Source of the DNA: Nisaea acidiphila
GTDB lineage: Bacteria > Pseudomonadota > Alphaproteobacteria > Thalassobaculales > Thalassobaculaceae
Reading direction: 5' to 3'
NCBI RefSeq assembly: GCF_024662015.1
Contig: NZ_CP102480.1
Coordinates: 4,024,501 to 4,088,500, forward strand
Length of the DNA: 64,000 bases
In this document: positions 41,661 to 50,779 of the stretch, in pieces
Numbering within the stretch: position 1 is the stretch's first letter
Layout of the letters: the number at the start of each line of letters is the position of its first letter
The notes under the pieces: generated by a model
Told to the model about the DNA's origin: nothing
What the model saw: the letters and a program-made list of their open reading frames with translations, nothing else
Databases searched by the model: none
Translations under genes and position numbers: made by a program

Positions 41661-43271
41661 TCAGATATTCGAGAAGAAGTCGTTACCCTTGTCGTCGGTG
41701 ACGATGAAGGCCGGGAAATCCTCGACCTCGATACGCCAAACCGCTTCCATGCCGAGTTCCGGATATTCCTGAACCTCGACCTTCTTGATGCTGTCGAGGG
41801 CCAGCTTGGCGGCGGCGCCGCCGACGGAGCCGAGATAGAACCCGCCATACTTCTTGCAGGCTTCCTTGACCTGCGGGGAGCGGTTGCCCTTGGCGAGCAT
41901 CACGAAACTGCCGCCCGCTTCCATGAAGGGGTCGACATAAGAATCCATGCGGCCGGCCGTGGTCGGACCGAAGGAGCCCGAGGCGTAGCGTTCCGGGGTC
42001 TTGGCCGGGCCCGCATAGTAGACCGGGTGGTTCTTGATGTAGTCCGGGAGACCCTGGCCGCTGTCCAGCCGCTCCTTCAGCTTCGCATGCGCGATGTCGC
42101 GGGCGACGATGATCGGGCCGCTCAGCGAGACCGGGGTTTTGATCGGATACTGGCTGAGGGTGTTGCGGATCTCTTCCATCGGCTTGTTGAGGTCGATTTT
42201 CACCACGTCGCCCTCGAACTCGCTCGGATCGATATCGGGCATGTATTTCGCCGGATCGGTCTCGAGCCGTTCGACGAAGATGCCGTCCTTGGTGATCTTG
42301 GCGAAGCACTGGCGGTCGGCGGAGCAGGAGACGCCGATCCCGACCGGCAGCGAGGCGCCGTGGCGGGGCAGGCGGATGACGCGGACGTCGTGGCAATAAT
42401 ACTTGCCGCCGAATTGCGCGCCGATGCCCATCTCCTGGGTCATCTTCAGCACCCTCTGCTCCATCTCTACATCACGGAAGGCGTGGCCGGACTCGCTGCC
42501 GCCGGTCGGCAGGCCGTCGAGATACTTGGTCGAGGCCAGCTTCACCGTCTTCAAGTTGAATTCGGCCGAGGTGCCGCCGATGACGATGGCGAGATGGTAG
42601 GGCGGGCAGGCCGCGGTACCGAGTGTCCGGATCTTGGTGTCCAGGAACTTCATCAAGGCGTCCGGATTGAGGATCGCCTTGGTCTCCTGATAGAGGAAGG
42701 ACTTGTTCGCCGAACCGCCACCCTTCTGGCAGAACATGAACTTGTAGGCGTCGCCCGGCGTCGCATAGAGCTCGATCTGCGCCGGCAGGTTGTTCGCCGT
42801 GTTCTTCTCGGTGAACATGTCGAGCGGCGCCATCTGGCTGTAGCGCAGATTGTGCTTGGTGTAGATGTTGTAGACGCCTTTCGCGATGGCCTCTTCTTCC
42901 ATGTAGCCTGTGAAGACGTTCTGGCCTTTTTTGCCCATCACGATGGCGGTGCCGGTGTCCTGGCACATCGGCAGCACGCCGCCGGCGGAGATGCTTGCGT
43001 TTTTCAACAGCTCATAGGCGACGAACTTGTCGTTGTTCGTCGCTTCGCTGTCCTCAAGGATATTGCGCAGCTGCTGGAGATGCGCCGGGCGGAGGAGGTG
43101 TGAGATGTCCCGGAACGCCTGTTCGGTCAGCAGCGTAAAGGCTTCCGGCTCGATGGTCAGCATGTCCTGACCGCGGAACTTCTCTACGCCGACAAAATCG
43201 CCGCTCAGCTTGCGGTATTCGGTCGTGTCTTCCGCGAGCGGGAACATCTCGGTGAAATTCATCTGGCTCAT
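41661..43271 (-). CDS. fumA: Fumarate hydratase, class I (iron-sulfur)
   Basis: A 536-residue class I fumarase interconverting fumarate and malate in the TCA cycle with a 4Fe-4S cluster. The alpha region has [20 protein letters not shown] (first cluster Cys), then [23 protein letters not shown] and [16 protein letters not shown] with further cysteines; the beta region has the conserved [15 protein letters not shown] and [17 protein letters not shown]. It is the single-chain form like E. coli FumA/FumB. AGAGAGG lies ahead of the ATG. An alpha/beta hydrolase gene follows after nine bases. Confidence 0.95.
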   Translation of the reverse strand: MSQMNFTEMFPLAEDTTEYRKLSGDFVGVEKFRGQDMLTIEPEAFTLLTEQAFRDISHLLRPAHLQQLRNILEDSEATNNDKFVAYELLKNASISAGGVLPMCQDTGTAIVMGKKGQNVFTGYMEEEAIAKGVYNIYTKHNLRYSQMAPLDMFTEKNTANNLPAQIELYATPGDAYKFMFCQKGGGSANKSFLYQETKAILNPDALMKFLDTKIRTLGTAACPPYHLAIVIGGTSAEFNLKTVKLASTKYLDGLPTGGSESGHAFRDVEMEQRVLKMTQEMGIGAQFGGKYYCHDVRVIRLPRHGASLPVGIGVSCSADRQCFAKITKDGIFVERLETDPAKYMPDIDPSEFEGDVVKIDLNKPMEEIRNTLSQYPIKTPVSLSGPIIVARDIAHAKLKERLDSGQGLPDYIKNHPVYYAGPAKTPERYASGSFGPTTAGRMDSYVDPFMEAGGSFVMLAKGNRSPQVKEACKKYGGFYLGSVGGAAAKLALDSIKKVEVQEYPELGMEAVWRIEVEDFPAFIVTDDKGNDFFSNI

Positions 43272-43360
43272 CGGAACCTCTCTCCAGCATATCTCCGGTG
43301 TTCGGGCGCGTTGACCGCGTCCGGTTTATGTCGGCCGTTTCGGCGCGAACGCGCCGGACC

Positions 43361-43879
43361 TTACTTCTTCTTGCGGAAATTATCGAGCGAGACGACCTGG
43401 CCCATGGCCTGGCTGTCGCTCTCGTCCTCGGGCATTTCTTCCGCGGCCTCGTCGTCGGCCATCTCGGGCAGGTCGAGATCCTCGACCTCGCTCTCGTCGA
43501 GGGTCTGGAACTGCAGCCCGAACTTCACGGACGGATCGGCGAAGCCGGTGATCGCGGCAAACGGAATGACGAGTCGCTCGCGCACATCGTTGAAGCTCAG
43601 CGAGACGCTGAAGAATTCTTCCTCGATTTCCAGGTCCCAAAACTGGAACTGGAGCACGATGGTCATCTCGTCCACGTATTTTTCAAGCAGATAGGGCGGA
43701 ATCGAAACGCCGTCGCCCCTGGTCTTGAAGGTGATGTAGAAGTGGTGGTTGCCGGGGAGGCCGTGCTGGGCGACCTGTCGGAGCGCGCGCCGGACCACTC
43801 CGCGCAGCGCCTCGTCCACCATCATGTCGTATTGGAAAGGCTCTTCCAAAATTTCCCCCGGGTACGCGTCGTTCAGCAC
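43361..43879 (-). CDS. sspB: ClpXP adaptor protein SspB, alphaproteobacterial type
   Basis: A 172-residue SspB. Core matches are YDMMVDEALRGVVRRALRQVAQHGLPGNHHFYITFKT, then GVSIPPYLLEKYVDEMTIVLQFQFWDLEI, and the C-terminal acidic linker ends in VVSLDNFRKKK, the short tail motif that docks on ClpX. SspB binds ssrA-tagged proteins and hands them to ClpXP. The start is a GTG at 43879; a Met at residue 19 (MMVDEAL) is an alternative. The ssrA RNA gene that makes the tag ends just upstream on the same strand, so the two may be read together. Confidence 0.95.
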   Translation of the reverse strand: MLNDAYPGEILEEPFQYDMMVDEALRGVVRRALRQVAQHGLPGNHHFYITFKTRGDGVSIPPYLLEKYVDEMTIVLQFQFWDLEIEEEFFSVSLSFNDVRERLVIPFAAITGFADPSVKFGLQFQTLDESEVEDLDLPEMADDEAAEEMPEDESDSQAMGQVVSLDNFRKKK

Positions 43880-43889
43880 TCTCTCGTTC

Positions 43890-44208
43890 TAAGCGGGACG
43901 CTTCTGTTGCCAGGTGCGCCCCAAACCCCGCCTAAAAGTGCGAACCCTTAGGACTTAATTGAAGCACCTGACTGCTTACGCAGCGAGGCGAGCTTCCGCA
44001 TAGTTGTCGTTTGCAACTACTATAATGGCCCGATAACGGCGGAACCATGCCGAGCGAAAGAACTGTCTTTACCACACGCGTCGATCCTATTTCGCCCCCA
44101 AGGAGCCAGCCACGAGGCCGGGAATCTTTGGTGGAGGCGCCGGGTACCGCCCCCGGGTCCGCAATGCTTATTTCACAGGCCGTTTATCGCCATAGTCGGT
44201 TGCCCGAC
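43890..44208 (-). ncRNA. ssrA: tmRNA, circularly permuted two-piece alphaproteobacterial type
   Basis: Read leftward. The acceptor piece runs from about 44208 (GTCGG-GCAA-CCGAC hairpin) to the encoded CCA at 44131-44129. A 29-base spacer (44128-44100) is removed. The coding piece starts GGGGGCG (44099-44093). GGGGGCG pairs with CGCCTCC of the acceptor piece in seven pairs, with G-U at the third pair, the alanine identity signal. The T-loop region reads GGACCCGGGGGCGGTACCCGGCGCC, the unusual T loop I know from alphaproteobacterial tmRNA. The tag frame (44014-43976) begins at GCA and reads ANDNYAEARLAA-stop. A TATATT -10 box lies at 44220-44215. The 3' end of the coding piece near 43890 is estimated. 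Confidence 0.95.
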
Positions 44209-44271
44209 AGGCTGAATATAGGCGCTAGTGGCCTTGGGAAAAAGAGGAGAATTGGTGCCGTCTCACGCGAT

Positions 44272-45789
44272 TCAGGGTTGTGCGAGGCGCGTACGTGCAA
44301 GCTCCCGCGCCTCGGCCACCGGTCCGTCCCAGTCTCCGAGCGTCGATTGAATGCAGCGATGGTTCGCCGCGAGGAAATAATCCTGCCCGCCGATCAGCGG
44401 TACCCAGCCGGGTGTGGAGAGTATTTCCACGGTCGGCGTGCCGACAGCTCCGGAAAGCGCCGCTGTAGCGTTCCCGACCGAGAGCACCAGGTCGAGAGAT
44501 GAGGCCAGAGCCGCGAGAGTTTCGAGATCGTTTCTGAGGTCGAGATCGGGAAATCGCAGGATCTGGCGGCCAGCCAATTCGGACAGAGAGCGGAGATCAT
44601 CTCCGGCTTCGCCATATTGCAACGAGACGAAGCGGACGTCCGGCAGATTCAGAAGGTTGTTCCAGGCACGCAACGGCGGGTAGTTGGTGCCGCGCCCGAA
44701 GTGACGCGCGCCGCTCGCCCAGGAAATTCCGACCAACGGGCAGCCATCGGACGTGTCGCGCAAGCGTGCTGCCAGGGCCCTAGCGCGCTCCGGGTCCGGT
44801 TTCAGATAACTGTTCCGATTTCGAGGCGGAGCGAGGGGGCGGTCCAGAATGTGGGCGAGGCTGCCGAGCTCGATATAGCAGTCCGGCCCGTCCCGCTCCG
44901 GCAGCCAGCCGTAGGAATAATGTCCATGCCCGCCCCGTTTCACCCGAGAGAAGGCGTGAATGTCGAGCCCGGGAAAGGACCGTCGGAAGAGGGGAATCAG
45001 GCGCGGATCGCACTCCACTGTCAGCCGGCCGACGCGTTCCGCGACCTCCGGAAGCAGAGCGGCGAGGCGGATTTCATCCCCCAGCCCCTGTTCGCTGACC
45101 ACCAACAGGTGCCGGTCCGCAAATTGTTCGCCGTTCCATCTGGGCAGGGAGAGCGCTCGCAAGGGCGCGTCCGGGAGACGCGGGTCGAGCCTGGCTTCGA
45201 ATGCCTGCCACCCTTCGTGGACTTTCCCCTGACTCAGCAGATGGATTGCATAATTCAGGCGCAGGTTCGGCGAGTCCGGCGCCAACCGGAGCGCCCGCTC
45301 ATAGTGCGGTTCCGCGGCGTCGAAGGCGCGGTGAAGGCTCAAGGCTTCCGCGAGGTTTCCGTGATTCTCGGCGCTCGGCGCGAGCGTGACGGCCCGGGAA
45401 AAGCCCTTCGGCGCCTCCTCGTACCGGCCCGATTTCAGGCAGATATCGCCGATCGCGGCATATATTTGAGCTGCATCCGGCTGGCGCATGGCAAACCGTC
45501 GGAGGAACGCTACGGCGCCATCCGGATGTCCGAGATCTGCCCTGCTTTGTGCCAGACCGACAGCGCATTCCGGCCATTCTGGAGCCGCGTTATGCAGCTG
45601 TTCGAAGAGTGTGGCTGCCTTTTCCGCCGCGCCGGAAAGCCGGTAGGCGGTGGCCAGGGAAAAGGCGATCAGAATGTCCGTGGGGGCCGCGGCGAAGGCC
45701 TGCTCAAGCCGGGACCGGGCCTCGTTCCATTTACCGTTCGCCATAAGGCGGCTGCAATCGGTAAGCAAGGAGTCGCGGCTATCCGGCAT
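44272..45789 (-). CDS. TPR-repeat protein with glycosyltransferase-like C-terminus
   Basis: A 505-residue protein. About six TPR units fill residues 10-200 (for example GKWNEARSRLEQAFAAAPTDI, GRYEEAPKGFSRAVTLAPS, RAFDAAEPHYERALRLAPDS). The rest, 215-500, has the layout of the GT-B-like C-terminal domain common in such proteins: HLLVVSEQGLGDEIRLAALLPEV, CPLVGISWASGA, and SLDLVLSVGNATAALSGAVGTPTVEI, the place where sugar-nucleotide is bound in O-GlcNAc-type and heptosyltransferase-like folds. Substrate unknown. In motile alphaproteobacteria such proteins may act on flagellin or surface glycans. It lies alone upstream of ssrA on the same strand. Confidence 0.8.
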   Translation of the reverse strand: MPDSRDSLLTDCSRLMANGKWNEARSRLEQAFAAAPTDILIAFSLATAYRLSGAAEKAATLFEQLHNAAPEWPECAVGLAQSRADLGHPDGAVAFLRRFAMRQPDAAQIYAAIGDICLKSGRYEEAPKGFSRAVTLAPSAENHGNLAEALSLHRAFDAAEPHYERALRLAPDSPNLRLNYAIHLLSQGKVHEGWQAFEARLDPRLPDAPLRALSLPRWNGEQFADRHLLVVSEQGLGDEIRLAALLPEVAERVGRLTVECDPRLIPLFRRSFPGLDIHAFSRVKRGGHGHYSYGWLPERDGPDCYIELGSLAHILDRPLAPPRNRNSYLKPDPERARALAARLRDTSDGCPLVGISWASGARHFGRGTNYPPLRAWNNLLNLPDVRFVSLQYGEAGDDLRSLSELAGRQILRFPDLDLRNDLETLAALASSLDLVLSVGNATAALSGAVGTPTVEILSTPGWVPLIGGQDYFLAANHRCIQSTLGDWDGPVAEARELARTRLAQP

Positions 45790-45961
45790 CGTGGCCCTTT
45801 CGGCCGGGTCGGGTCGGCAGAGTCGGTTCTGCGCAAAAGTGCGAACGGAATCAGGCGAGTGTCAATCGGCAATAACCATTTACCCGCAATCGCTTGCGTT
45901 GGCCCGGCCCTGCTTCGCAATATATGCGGAGCAGTTTTGAACTCGATTGGGCGGTCTCCGC

Positions 45962-46756
45962 ATGCGGCAATATCTCGATCTGATGGCGAAGGTCCTCGAG
46001 GAGGGCAGCGACAAGACCGACCGCACCGGGACCGGTACCCGGTCGATCTTCGGCCATCAGATGCGGTTCGACTTATCGGCGGGATTCCCGGTTCTGACGA
46101 CCAAGAAGCTCCATCTGAAATCCATCATCCACGAGCTGCTCTGGTTCCTCGCGGGCGACACCAACATCGCCTATCTGCAGGAGAACGGGGTTCGGATCTG
46201 GAACGAATGGGCGGACGAGAACGGCGATCTCGGCCCGGTTTACGGCCATCAGTGGCGGTCCTGGCCGGACCGCGACGGCGGCACGATCGATCAGATCAGG
46301 AACCTGCTGGACGATATCCGCTACCGACCGGATTCCCGCCGTCTGATCGTCACCGCCTGGAACCCGGCGGACGTGCCGAAGATGGCGCTGCCGCCCTGCC
46401 ATTGCCTCTTTCAGTTCTACGTCGCGGACGGCAAGCTTTCCTGCCAGCTCTACCAGCGCAGCGCCGACATCTTCCTCGGCGTGCCGTTCAATATCGCCTC
46501 CTATGCGTTGCTCACCATGATGGTGGCGCAGGTGACCGGACTGAAGCCGGGCGAGTTCGTGCACTCCTTCGGCGATGCGCATCTCTACAGCAATCACTTC
46601 GAGCAGGCGCGCGAACAGCTGCAACGCATTCCGGGCCGTCTGCCGACCATGCGCATCAATCCGGCGGTCACCGATCTCTTCGCCTTCCGTTTCGAGGATT
46701 TCGAGCTGCTCGATTACGAGGCCGCTCCGCATATCGCCGCGCCGGTCGCGGTCTAG
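45962..46756 (+). CDS. thyA: Thymidylate synthase
   Basis: A 264-residue ThyA, exactly the length of the E. coli enzyme. It methylates dUMP to dTMP with methylene-tetrahydrofolate and releases dihydrofolate. The N-terminal [21 protein letters not shown], the catalytic Cys in [12 protein letters not shown] near 143-154, and the C-terminal [13 protein letters not shown] are diagnostic; [19 protein letters not shown] binds dUMP. The ATG at 45962 gives the correct N-terminus. folA follows after nine bases, so the dihydrofolate produced is reduced by the next gene product. Confidence 0.98.
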   Translation: MRQYLDLMAKVLEEGSDKTDRTGTGTRSIFGHQMRFDLSAGFPVLTTKKLHLKSIIHELLWFLAGDTNIAYLQENGVRIWNEWADENGDLGPVYGHQWRSWPDRDGGTIDQIRNLLDDIRYRPDSRRLIVTAWNPADVPKMALPPCHCLFQFYVADGKLSCQLYQRSADIFLGVPFNIASYALLTMMVAQVTGLKPGEFVHSFGDAHLYSNHFEQAREQLQRIPGRLPTMRINPAVTDLFAFRFEDFELLDYEAAPHIAAPVAV

Positions 46757-46764
46757 GATTTCAG

Positions 46765-47289
46765 ATGAGTGACATCGTAGTGAAGTTCCCGGTCCCGGTG
46801 ATCGTCGTCGCCGTTTCGGACAATGGCGTGATCGGCGACGGGGAGAAAATGCCCTGGCATTTGCCGGGCGACCTGAAGCGGGTGAAGAAGATCACCATGG
46901 GCAAGCCGCTGGTGATGGGACGCAAGACCTTCCAATCGATCGGCAAGCCGTTGCCGGGTCGCACCAACATCGTTGTCACCCGCGACCGGGGGTTCAAGGC
47001 CGAGGGTATCGAGGTGGTGCACGATATCGGCGAGGCGCTGGATCTGGCGCGCCGTGTCGCGCTCAGGGACGGTGTGGACGAGATCGTCGTCTTCGGCGGA
47101 GCCGAGATCTACCGCCAGGCGATGGACAAGGTGCAGCGCATGCACCTGACCGAGATCCATCTCGATGTCGAGGGCAAGACCCGCTTTCCGGATTACGATC
47201 CGGCCGAGTGGGTCGAGACCGCACGGACAGACATTTCCGAAGAGGACGATAGCCCCGCGCACAGCTTCGTAACGCTGGAGCGCGCCTGA
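46765..47289 (+). CDS. folA: Dihydrofolate reductase
   Basis: A 174-residue DHFR that regenerates tetrahydrofolate with NADPH. IVVAVSDNGVIGDGEKMPWHLPGDLKRVKKITMGKPLVMGRKTFQSIGKPLPGRTNIVVTR holds the classic motifs, including the catalytic Asp in LPGDLK and the NADPH-binding GRKTF, followed by VFGGAEIY. It begins nine bases after thyA and 2 bases before the GNAT gene. The open frame extends far upstream in this phase, but the ATG at 46765 matches the family. Confidence 0.98.
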   Translation: MSDIVVKFPVPVIVVAVSDNGVIGDGEKMPWHLPGDLKRVKKITMGKPLVMGRKTFQSIGKPLPGRTNIVVTRDRGFKAEGIEVVHDIGEALDLARRVALRDGVDEIVVFGGAEIYRQAMDKVQRMHLTEIHLDVEGKTRFPDYDPAEWVETARTDISEEDDSPAHSFVTLERA

Positions 47290-47291
47290 CC

Positions 47292-47810
47292 ATGGCGGCC
47301 GATCGGATCGGGATCCGGCCGATGATCGCGGAGGACGCGCCGCGTGTTCTTGCGATCTATCAGGCGGGTATCGAGACGGGGCAGGCGACCTTCGAATCCG
47401 TCGCTCCAGACTGGCCCCAGTTCGACGAGAAATATCTGCCCGACTGCCGTCTGGTCGCGCTCTCCGGCAAGGAGGTTGTCGGCTGGATCGCTCTGACCCC
47501 GGTCTCGAAACGCTCGGTCTATGCCGGCGTTGCGGAGCACAGCCTCTATATCGCGGCGCATGCGCGGGGACGGGGCGTCGGACGCCTGTTGCTCCGGGAA
47601 CTGATCGAGGCGTCGGAGCGGGCCGGTTTCTGGACCCTGCAGACCAGCATCTTCCCCGAGAACGAGGCAAGCATCGGCCTGCACGAGAGTTGCGGTTTCC
47701 GCACCGTGGGCCGCCGCGAGCGGATTGCGAAAATGACCTACGGCCCGATGGAAGGGCAATGGCGGGATACGGTGATCATGGAGCGCCGGAGCGCGGTTGC
47801 TGGGAGATAA
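47292..47810 (+). CDS. GNAT family N-acetyltransferase, phosphinothricin-acetyltransferase-like
   Basis: A 172-residue acetyltransferase: IRPMIAEDAPRVLAIYQAGIETGQATFE at the N-end, WIALTPVSKRSVYAGVAEHSLYIAAHARGRGVGRLLLRELIE with the acetyl-CoA loop ARGRGVG, and FWTLQTSIFPENEASIGLHESCGFRTVGRRERI at the C-end. These are the marks of the PAT/YncA group, which acetylates phosphinothricin, methionine sulfone or similar amines. It starts two bases after folA and is probably co-transcribed with thyA-folA. The natural substrate is unknown. Confidence 0.9.
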   Translation: MAADRIGIRPMIAEDAPRVLAIYQAGIETGQATFESVAPDWPQFDEKYLPDCRLVALSGKEVVGWIALTPVSKRSVYAGVAEHSLYIAAHARGRGVGRLLLRELIEASERAGFWTLQTSIFPENEASIGLHESCGFRTVGRRERIAKMTYGPMEGQWRDTVIMERRSAVAGR

Positions 47811-47830
47811 CTTCCGAAGGTCTTCGGCGG

Positions 47831-48289
47831 TCACCCGGTCACGATTTCCATGCGTTGAAAATAGGGTGAAGTTCCGACCGTCCGCCAGAAAGCCTGCCCC
47901 GCGGGATTGCTTTCCATGACGTCCAAAGTGACACGGGTGCCATGACCCAGGCGCTCGTTCAGGAACAGTTTGAAGCCGGCGCGCCCGTAGCCTTTACCGC
48001 GCTGGTCGCGCGCGATGCAGAACTGCCGCAGGTATACTTCCGGTATCTCCGGATCCAAAGGCTCCGTTTCCGGCCGATAGGCGAGGTAGCCGACTGTTTC
48101 GCCGTCCGCCTCGAGTACGTCCTGCCACCATTCGGCGCTTGCCATCCACGCATTGTGCCGGGCGATCAAGGCATCGATGCCGGGGCGCACCCTGTAGCCT
48201 TCGTCTTCGAGCAGCTCGAGGTTCAGTTCTGCGAGGCGCGGTATATCTTCCGCCGTCGCCGGGCGCAGGGACAGGGCAGAGTCCACCAC
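47831..48289 (-). CDS. GNAT family N-acetyltransferase
   Basis: A 152-residue acetyltransferase starting at a GTG. SLRPATAEDIPRLAELNLELLEDEGYR is at the N-end, EVYLRQFCIARDQRGKGYGRAGFKLFLNERL contains the acetyl-CoA loop QRGKGYG, and VTLDVMESNPAGQAFWRTVGTSPYFQ is the third motif. The acceptor is unknown. It starts about 12 bases after the mrp stop codon on the same strand and is likely part of that transcript. It is convergent with the preceding GNAT gene, which is not a close relative. Confidence 0.85.
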   Translation of the reverse strand: MVDSALSLRPATAEDIPRLAELNLELLEDEGYRVRPGIDALIARHNAWMASAEWWQDVLEADGETVGYLAYRPETEPLDPEIPEVYLRQFCIARDQRGKGYGRAGFKLFLNERLGHGTRVTLDVMESNPAGQAFWRTVGTSPYFQRMEIVTG

Positions 48290-48300
48290 ACCGCCGCGCC

Positions 48301-49455
48301 TTAGCTGAACACGATCTTGGGGGCGTCCCGGCGGCCGCTGTCGCCGCTGCCGATCTTTGCCCAGACCTTGTCCGCAATCGCCTTGTAGGCGACGGAGTGC
48401 GCGCTCTCGGGGGCGGAAACGACGATCGGATAGCCGGCATCGGAGGTCTCGCGGATCTCCATGTGCAGGGGGACCTCTCCCAGGAAGTCGACGCCGATCC
48501 GCTCGGCCTCGTCGCGGGCACCGCCATGGCCGAAAATATCGGAGCGCTCGCCGCAGCTCGGGCAGAGGAAATAGCTCATGTTCTCGATGATGCCGAGCAC
48601 CGGCACGTCGACCTTGCGGAACATGTTGAGGCCCTTGCGGGCATCCAGGAGCGCGATGTCCTGCGGCGTCGAGACGATGACGGCGCCGGCAAGCGGTACG
48701 CGCTGCGACATGGTGAGCTGGGCGTCGCCGGTGCCCGGCGGCATGTCGACGACGAGCACGTCGAGCTCGCCCCAGAGAACGTCGCGCAGCATCTGCTCGA
48801 GAGCGCTCATCACCATCGGGCCGCGCCAGATGGTCGGGCTGTCCTCCGGCACCAGGAAGCCGATTGACATGCATTTGATGCCGAAGCGCTCCAGCGGCTT
48901 CAGCGTCTTGCCGTCCTCTGTGGTGGGGCGGCCGGAAATACCCATCATGCGGGGCAGGGAGGGGCCGTAGATATCGGCGTCGAGCAGGCCGACCGTGAGG
49001 CCGGACGCTTTGAGGGCGAGGGCGAGATTGATCGCGGTGGTGGATTTGCCGACGCCGCCCTTGCCGGAGGCGACGGCGATGATCGCCTTGATGCCGGGGA
49101 CCAGCGCTTTCTGGGTGTTCTGTGCGGGGCGGGCCTGCGGGCCTTGCCCCGCCGGCGGCGCCTGCCGCGGGGCGGCCTGTTGCGGTGCCTGGCCCTGGCC
49201 GCCCGGGCGATGCGCTGTCAGCACCGCGGTCACGGAAAGCACGCCGGGCACGCCGTCGACGGCTTTCTCCGCCGCCTGGCGCAGGGGCTCCAGCTGCGGG
49301 CCGCGCTGCGGGTCGACCTCGATGGCGAAACCGACATTGCCGTCCTTCACGACAAGACCGCTGACCATACCGAGGCTGACGATGTCCTGCCCCTTGTCGG
49401 GGTCTTCGACGGCCTTCAACGCCGCCAGGACCTGATCTTCTGTTACCCGTGCCAT
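48301..49455 (-). CDS. apbC: Mrp/NBP35 family iron-sulfur carrier ATPase (ApbC)
   Basis: A 384-residue P-loop protein. Residues 1-85 are a DUF59/MIP18-like domain, 88-125 a Gln/Pro/Ala-rich linker, and from about 127 the ParA-like core: VASGKGGVGKSTTAINLALALK (deviant Walker A), DADIYGPSLPRMMG, VLVVDMPPGTGDAQLTM and the paired cysteines in SYFLCPSCGERSDIFG near 300 that hold the bridging 4Fe-4S cluster. ApbC assembles and transfers iron-sulfur clusters in the cytoplasm. The ATG at 49455 has GGAG nine bases ahead. It is divergent from hflK. Confidence 0.95.
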   Translation of the reverse strand: MARVTEDQVLAALKAVEDPDKGQDIVSLGMVSGLVVKDGNVGFAIEVDPQRGPQLEPLRQAAEKAVDGVPGVLSVTAVLTAHRPGGQGQAPQQAAPRQAPPAGQGPQARPAQNTQKALVPGIKAIIAVASGKGGVGKSTTAINLALALKASGLTVGLLDADIYGPSLPRMMGISGRPTTEDGKTLKPLERFGIKCMSIGFLVPEDSPTIWRGPMVMSALEQMLRDVLWGELDVLVVDMPPGTGDAQLTMSQRVPLAGAVIVSTPQDIALLDARKGLNMFRKVDVPVLGIIENMSYFLCPSCGERSDIFGHGGARDEAERIGVDFLGEVPLHMEIRETSDAGYPIVVSAPESAHSVAYKAIADKVWAKIGSGDSGRRDAPKIVFS

Positions 49456-49597
49456 GCTTGATTTCTCCGGCTTTTGGCCAATATGCGGAAGCAACGTAAT
49501 GTCGCGCGCAAGCAGATATACGCTTCCCCTATTCCTTTGCAACCGGGGGGGCATCTGCTAAGAGCGACGACGCGCTTTGAAATGAGGGGAAACTTAT

Positions 49598-50779
49598 ATG
49601 CCTTGGAGCAATCAAGGTGGCGGCGGCGGCCCTTGGGGCGGCGGCGGTGGCAACGGGTCTGGCGGCGGAGGTGGCGGGAAGTCGCCTTGGGGCGGCCGCG
49701 GACCGGGCGGTTTCGGCGGTGGAGGCGGCCAGCAGCCGCCGGATATCGACGAGGTCATCCGCCAAGGCCAGGCGCGCCTGAAGCGCATGCTGCCGCGGGG
49801 TTTCGGTGGTCCGACTGGGATTACCCTGATTGTCGTCGGGCTGCTCGCGCTCTGGCTCTTTTCGGGGCTCTACCGCGTACAGCCGAACCAGCAGGGCATC
49901 GAGCTCGTGTTCGGCCGATACACCGGCGTTCCGACCGATCCTGGCTTGCACTGGAATTATCCCTCGCCGATCGGTTCGGTCATCAAGCCGGATGTGACGC
50001 GCGAAAATCGCATCGAGGTCGGTTACCGCAGTTCGGGTGACGGCTCCAGCCGAAGCTCCGTGCAGCGCGACGTGGCCGAGGAAAGCCAGATGATCACCGG
50101 CGACGAGAACATCGTCGATATCGATTTCGTCGTGTTCTGGCGGATCGCCGATGCCGGCCAGTTCCTTTTCAACCTGCAGGATCCGGAAGAGAGCGTGAAG
50201 ATGGCGGCCGAGTCCGCGATGCGCGATGCCATCGGCCGCCGGCCGATTCAGGTCGCGCTGACCGAAGGCCGGCAGCTCATCGAGAGCACGGTGCAGGAAG
50301 AACTCCAGGCGCTGATGAACGAATACGGTGCCGGCGTCGATGTGCGTCAGGTGCAGCTGCTCGCAGTCGATCCGCCCACGCAGGTCATCGATGCCTTTAA
50401 CGAGGTGCAGCGTGCTCGCCAGGACAAGGACCGTCTCCGGAACGAAGCGGAAACCTTCCGTAACGACGTGGTGCCGCGGGCCCGAGGCGAGGCGGCGCAG
50501 ATCATCGAGGAAGCGGACGCCTATCGCCAGGAGGTGATCAATCGCGCAACCGGTGACGCGGATCGTTTCCGGTCCGTCTATACCGCCTATGCGGCCGCGA
50601 AGGACGTAACTCAGAAGCGGATCTATCTCGAGACCCTCGAGGAAGTCCTCGGCAACGTGAACAAGGTCATCATCGACAATACGGAAGGCGGTGGCAGTGG
50701 CGTCGTGCCGTACCTGCCGCTTCCAGAGGTGCAGAAGAACATGCAGCAGAACCGTTCGACGACGGGAGGCACGCAATGA
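49598..50779 (+). CDS. hflK: FtsH protease regulator HflK
   Basis: A 393-residue SPFH-domain protein. The N-terminal 55 residues are Gly-rich and cytoplasmic (MPWSNQGGGGGPWGGGG...), then a membrane segment (GITLIVVGLLALWLFSGLY) and the SPFH domain from about 95 (VQPNQQGIELVFGRYTGVPTDPGLHWNYP, ESQMITGDENIVDIDFVVFWRI). HflK and HflC form a large periplasmic cage that encloses and regulates the FtsH protease. A clear GAGGGGA precedes the ATG, and the stop overlaps hflC by four bases. Confidence 0.96.
   Translation: MPWSNQGGGGGPWGGGGGNGSGGGGGGKSPWGGRGPGGFGGGGGQQPPDIDEVIRQGQARLKRMLPRGFGGPTGITLIVVGLLALWLFSGLYRVQPNQQGIELVFGRYTGVPTDPGLHWNYPSPIGSVIKPDVTRENRIEVGYRSSGDGSSRSSVQRDVAEESQMITGDENIVDIDFVVFWRIADAGQFLFNLQDPEESVKMAAESAMRDAIGRRPIQVALTEGRQLIESTVQEELQALMNEYGAGVDVRQVQLLAVDPPTQVIDAFNEVQRARQDKDRLRNEAETFRNDVVPRARGEAAQIIEEADAYRQEVINRATGDADRFRSVYTAYAAAKDVTQKRIYLETLEEVLGNVNKVIIDNTEGGGSGVVPYLPLPEVQKNMQQNRSTTGGTQ

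Noticed and set aside
44047-44502. A plus-strand frame of 151 codons over the tmRNA region
   Set aside because: It lies across the acceptor piece of ssrA on the opposite strand and has no protein-like pattern.
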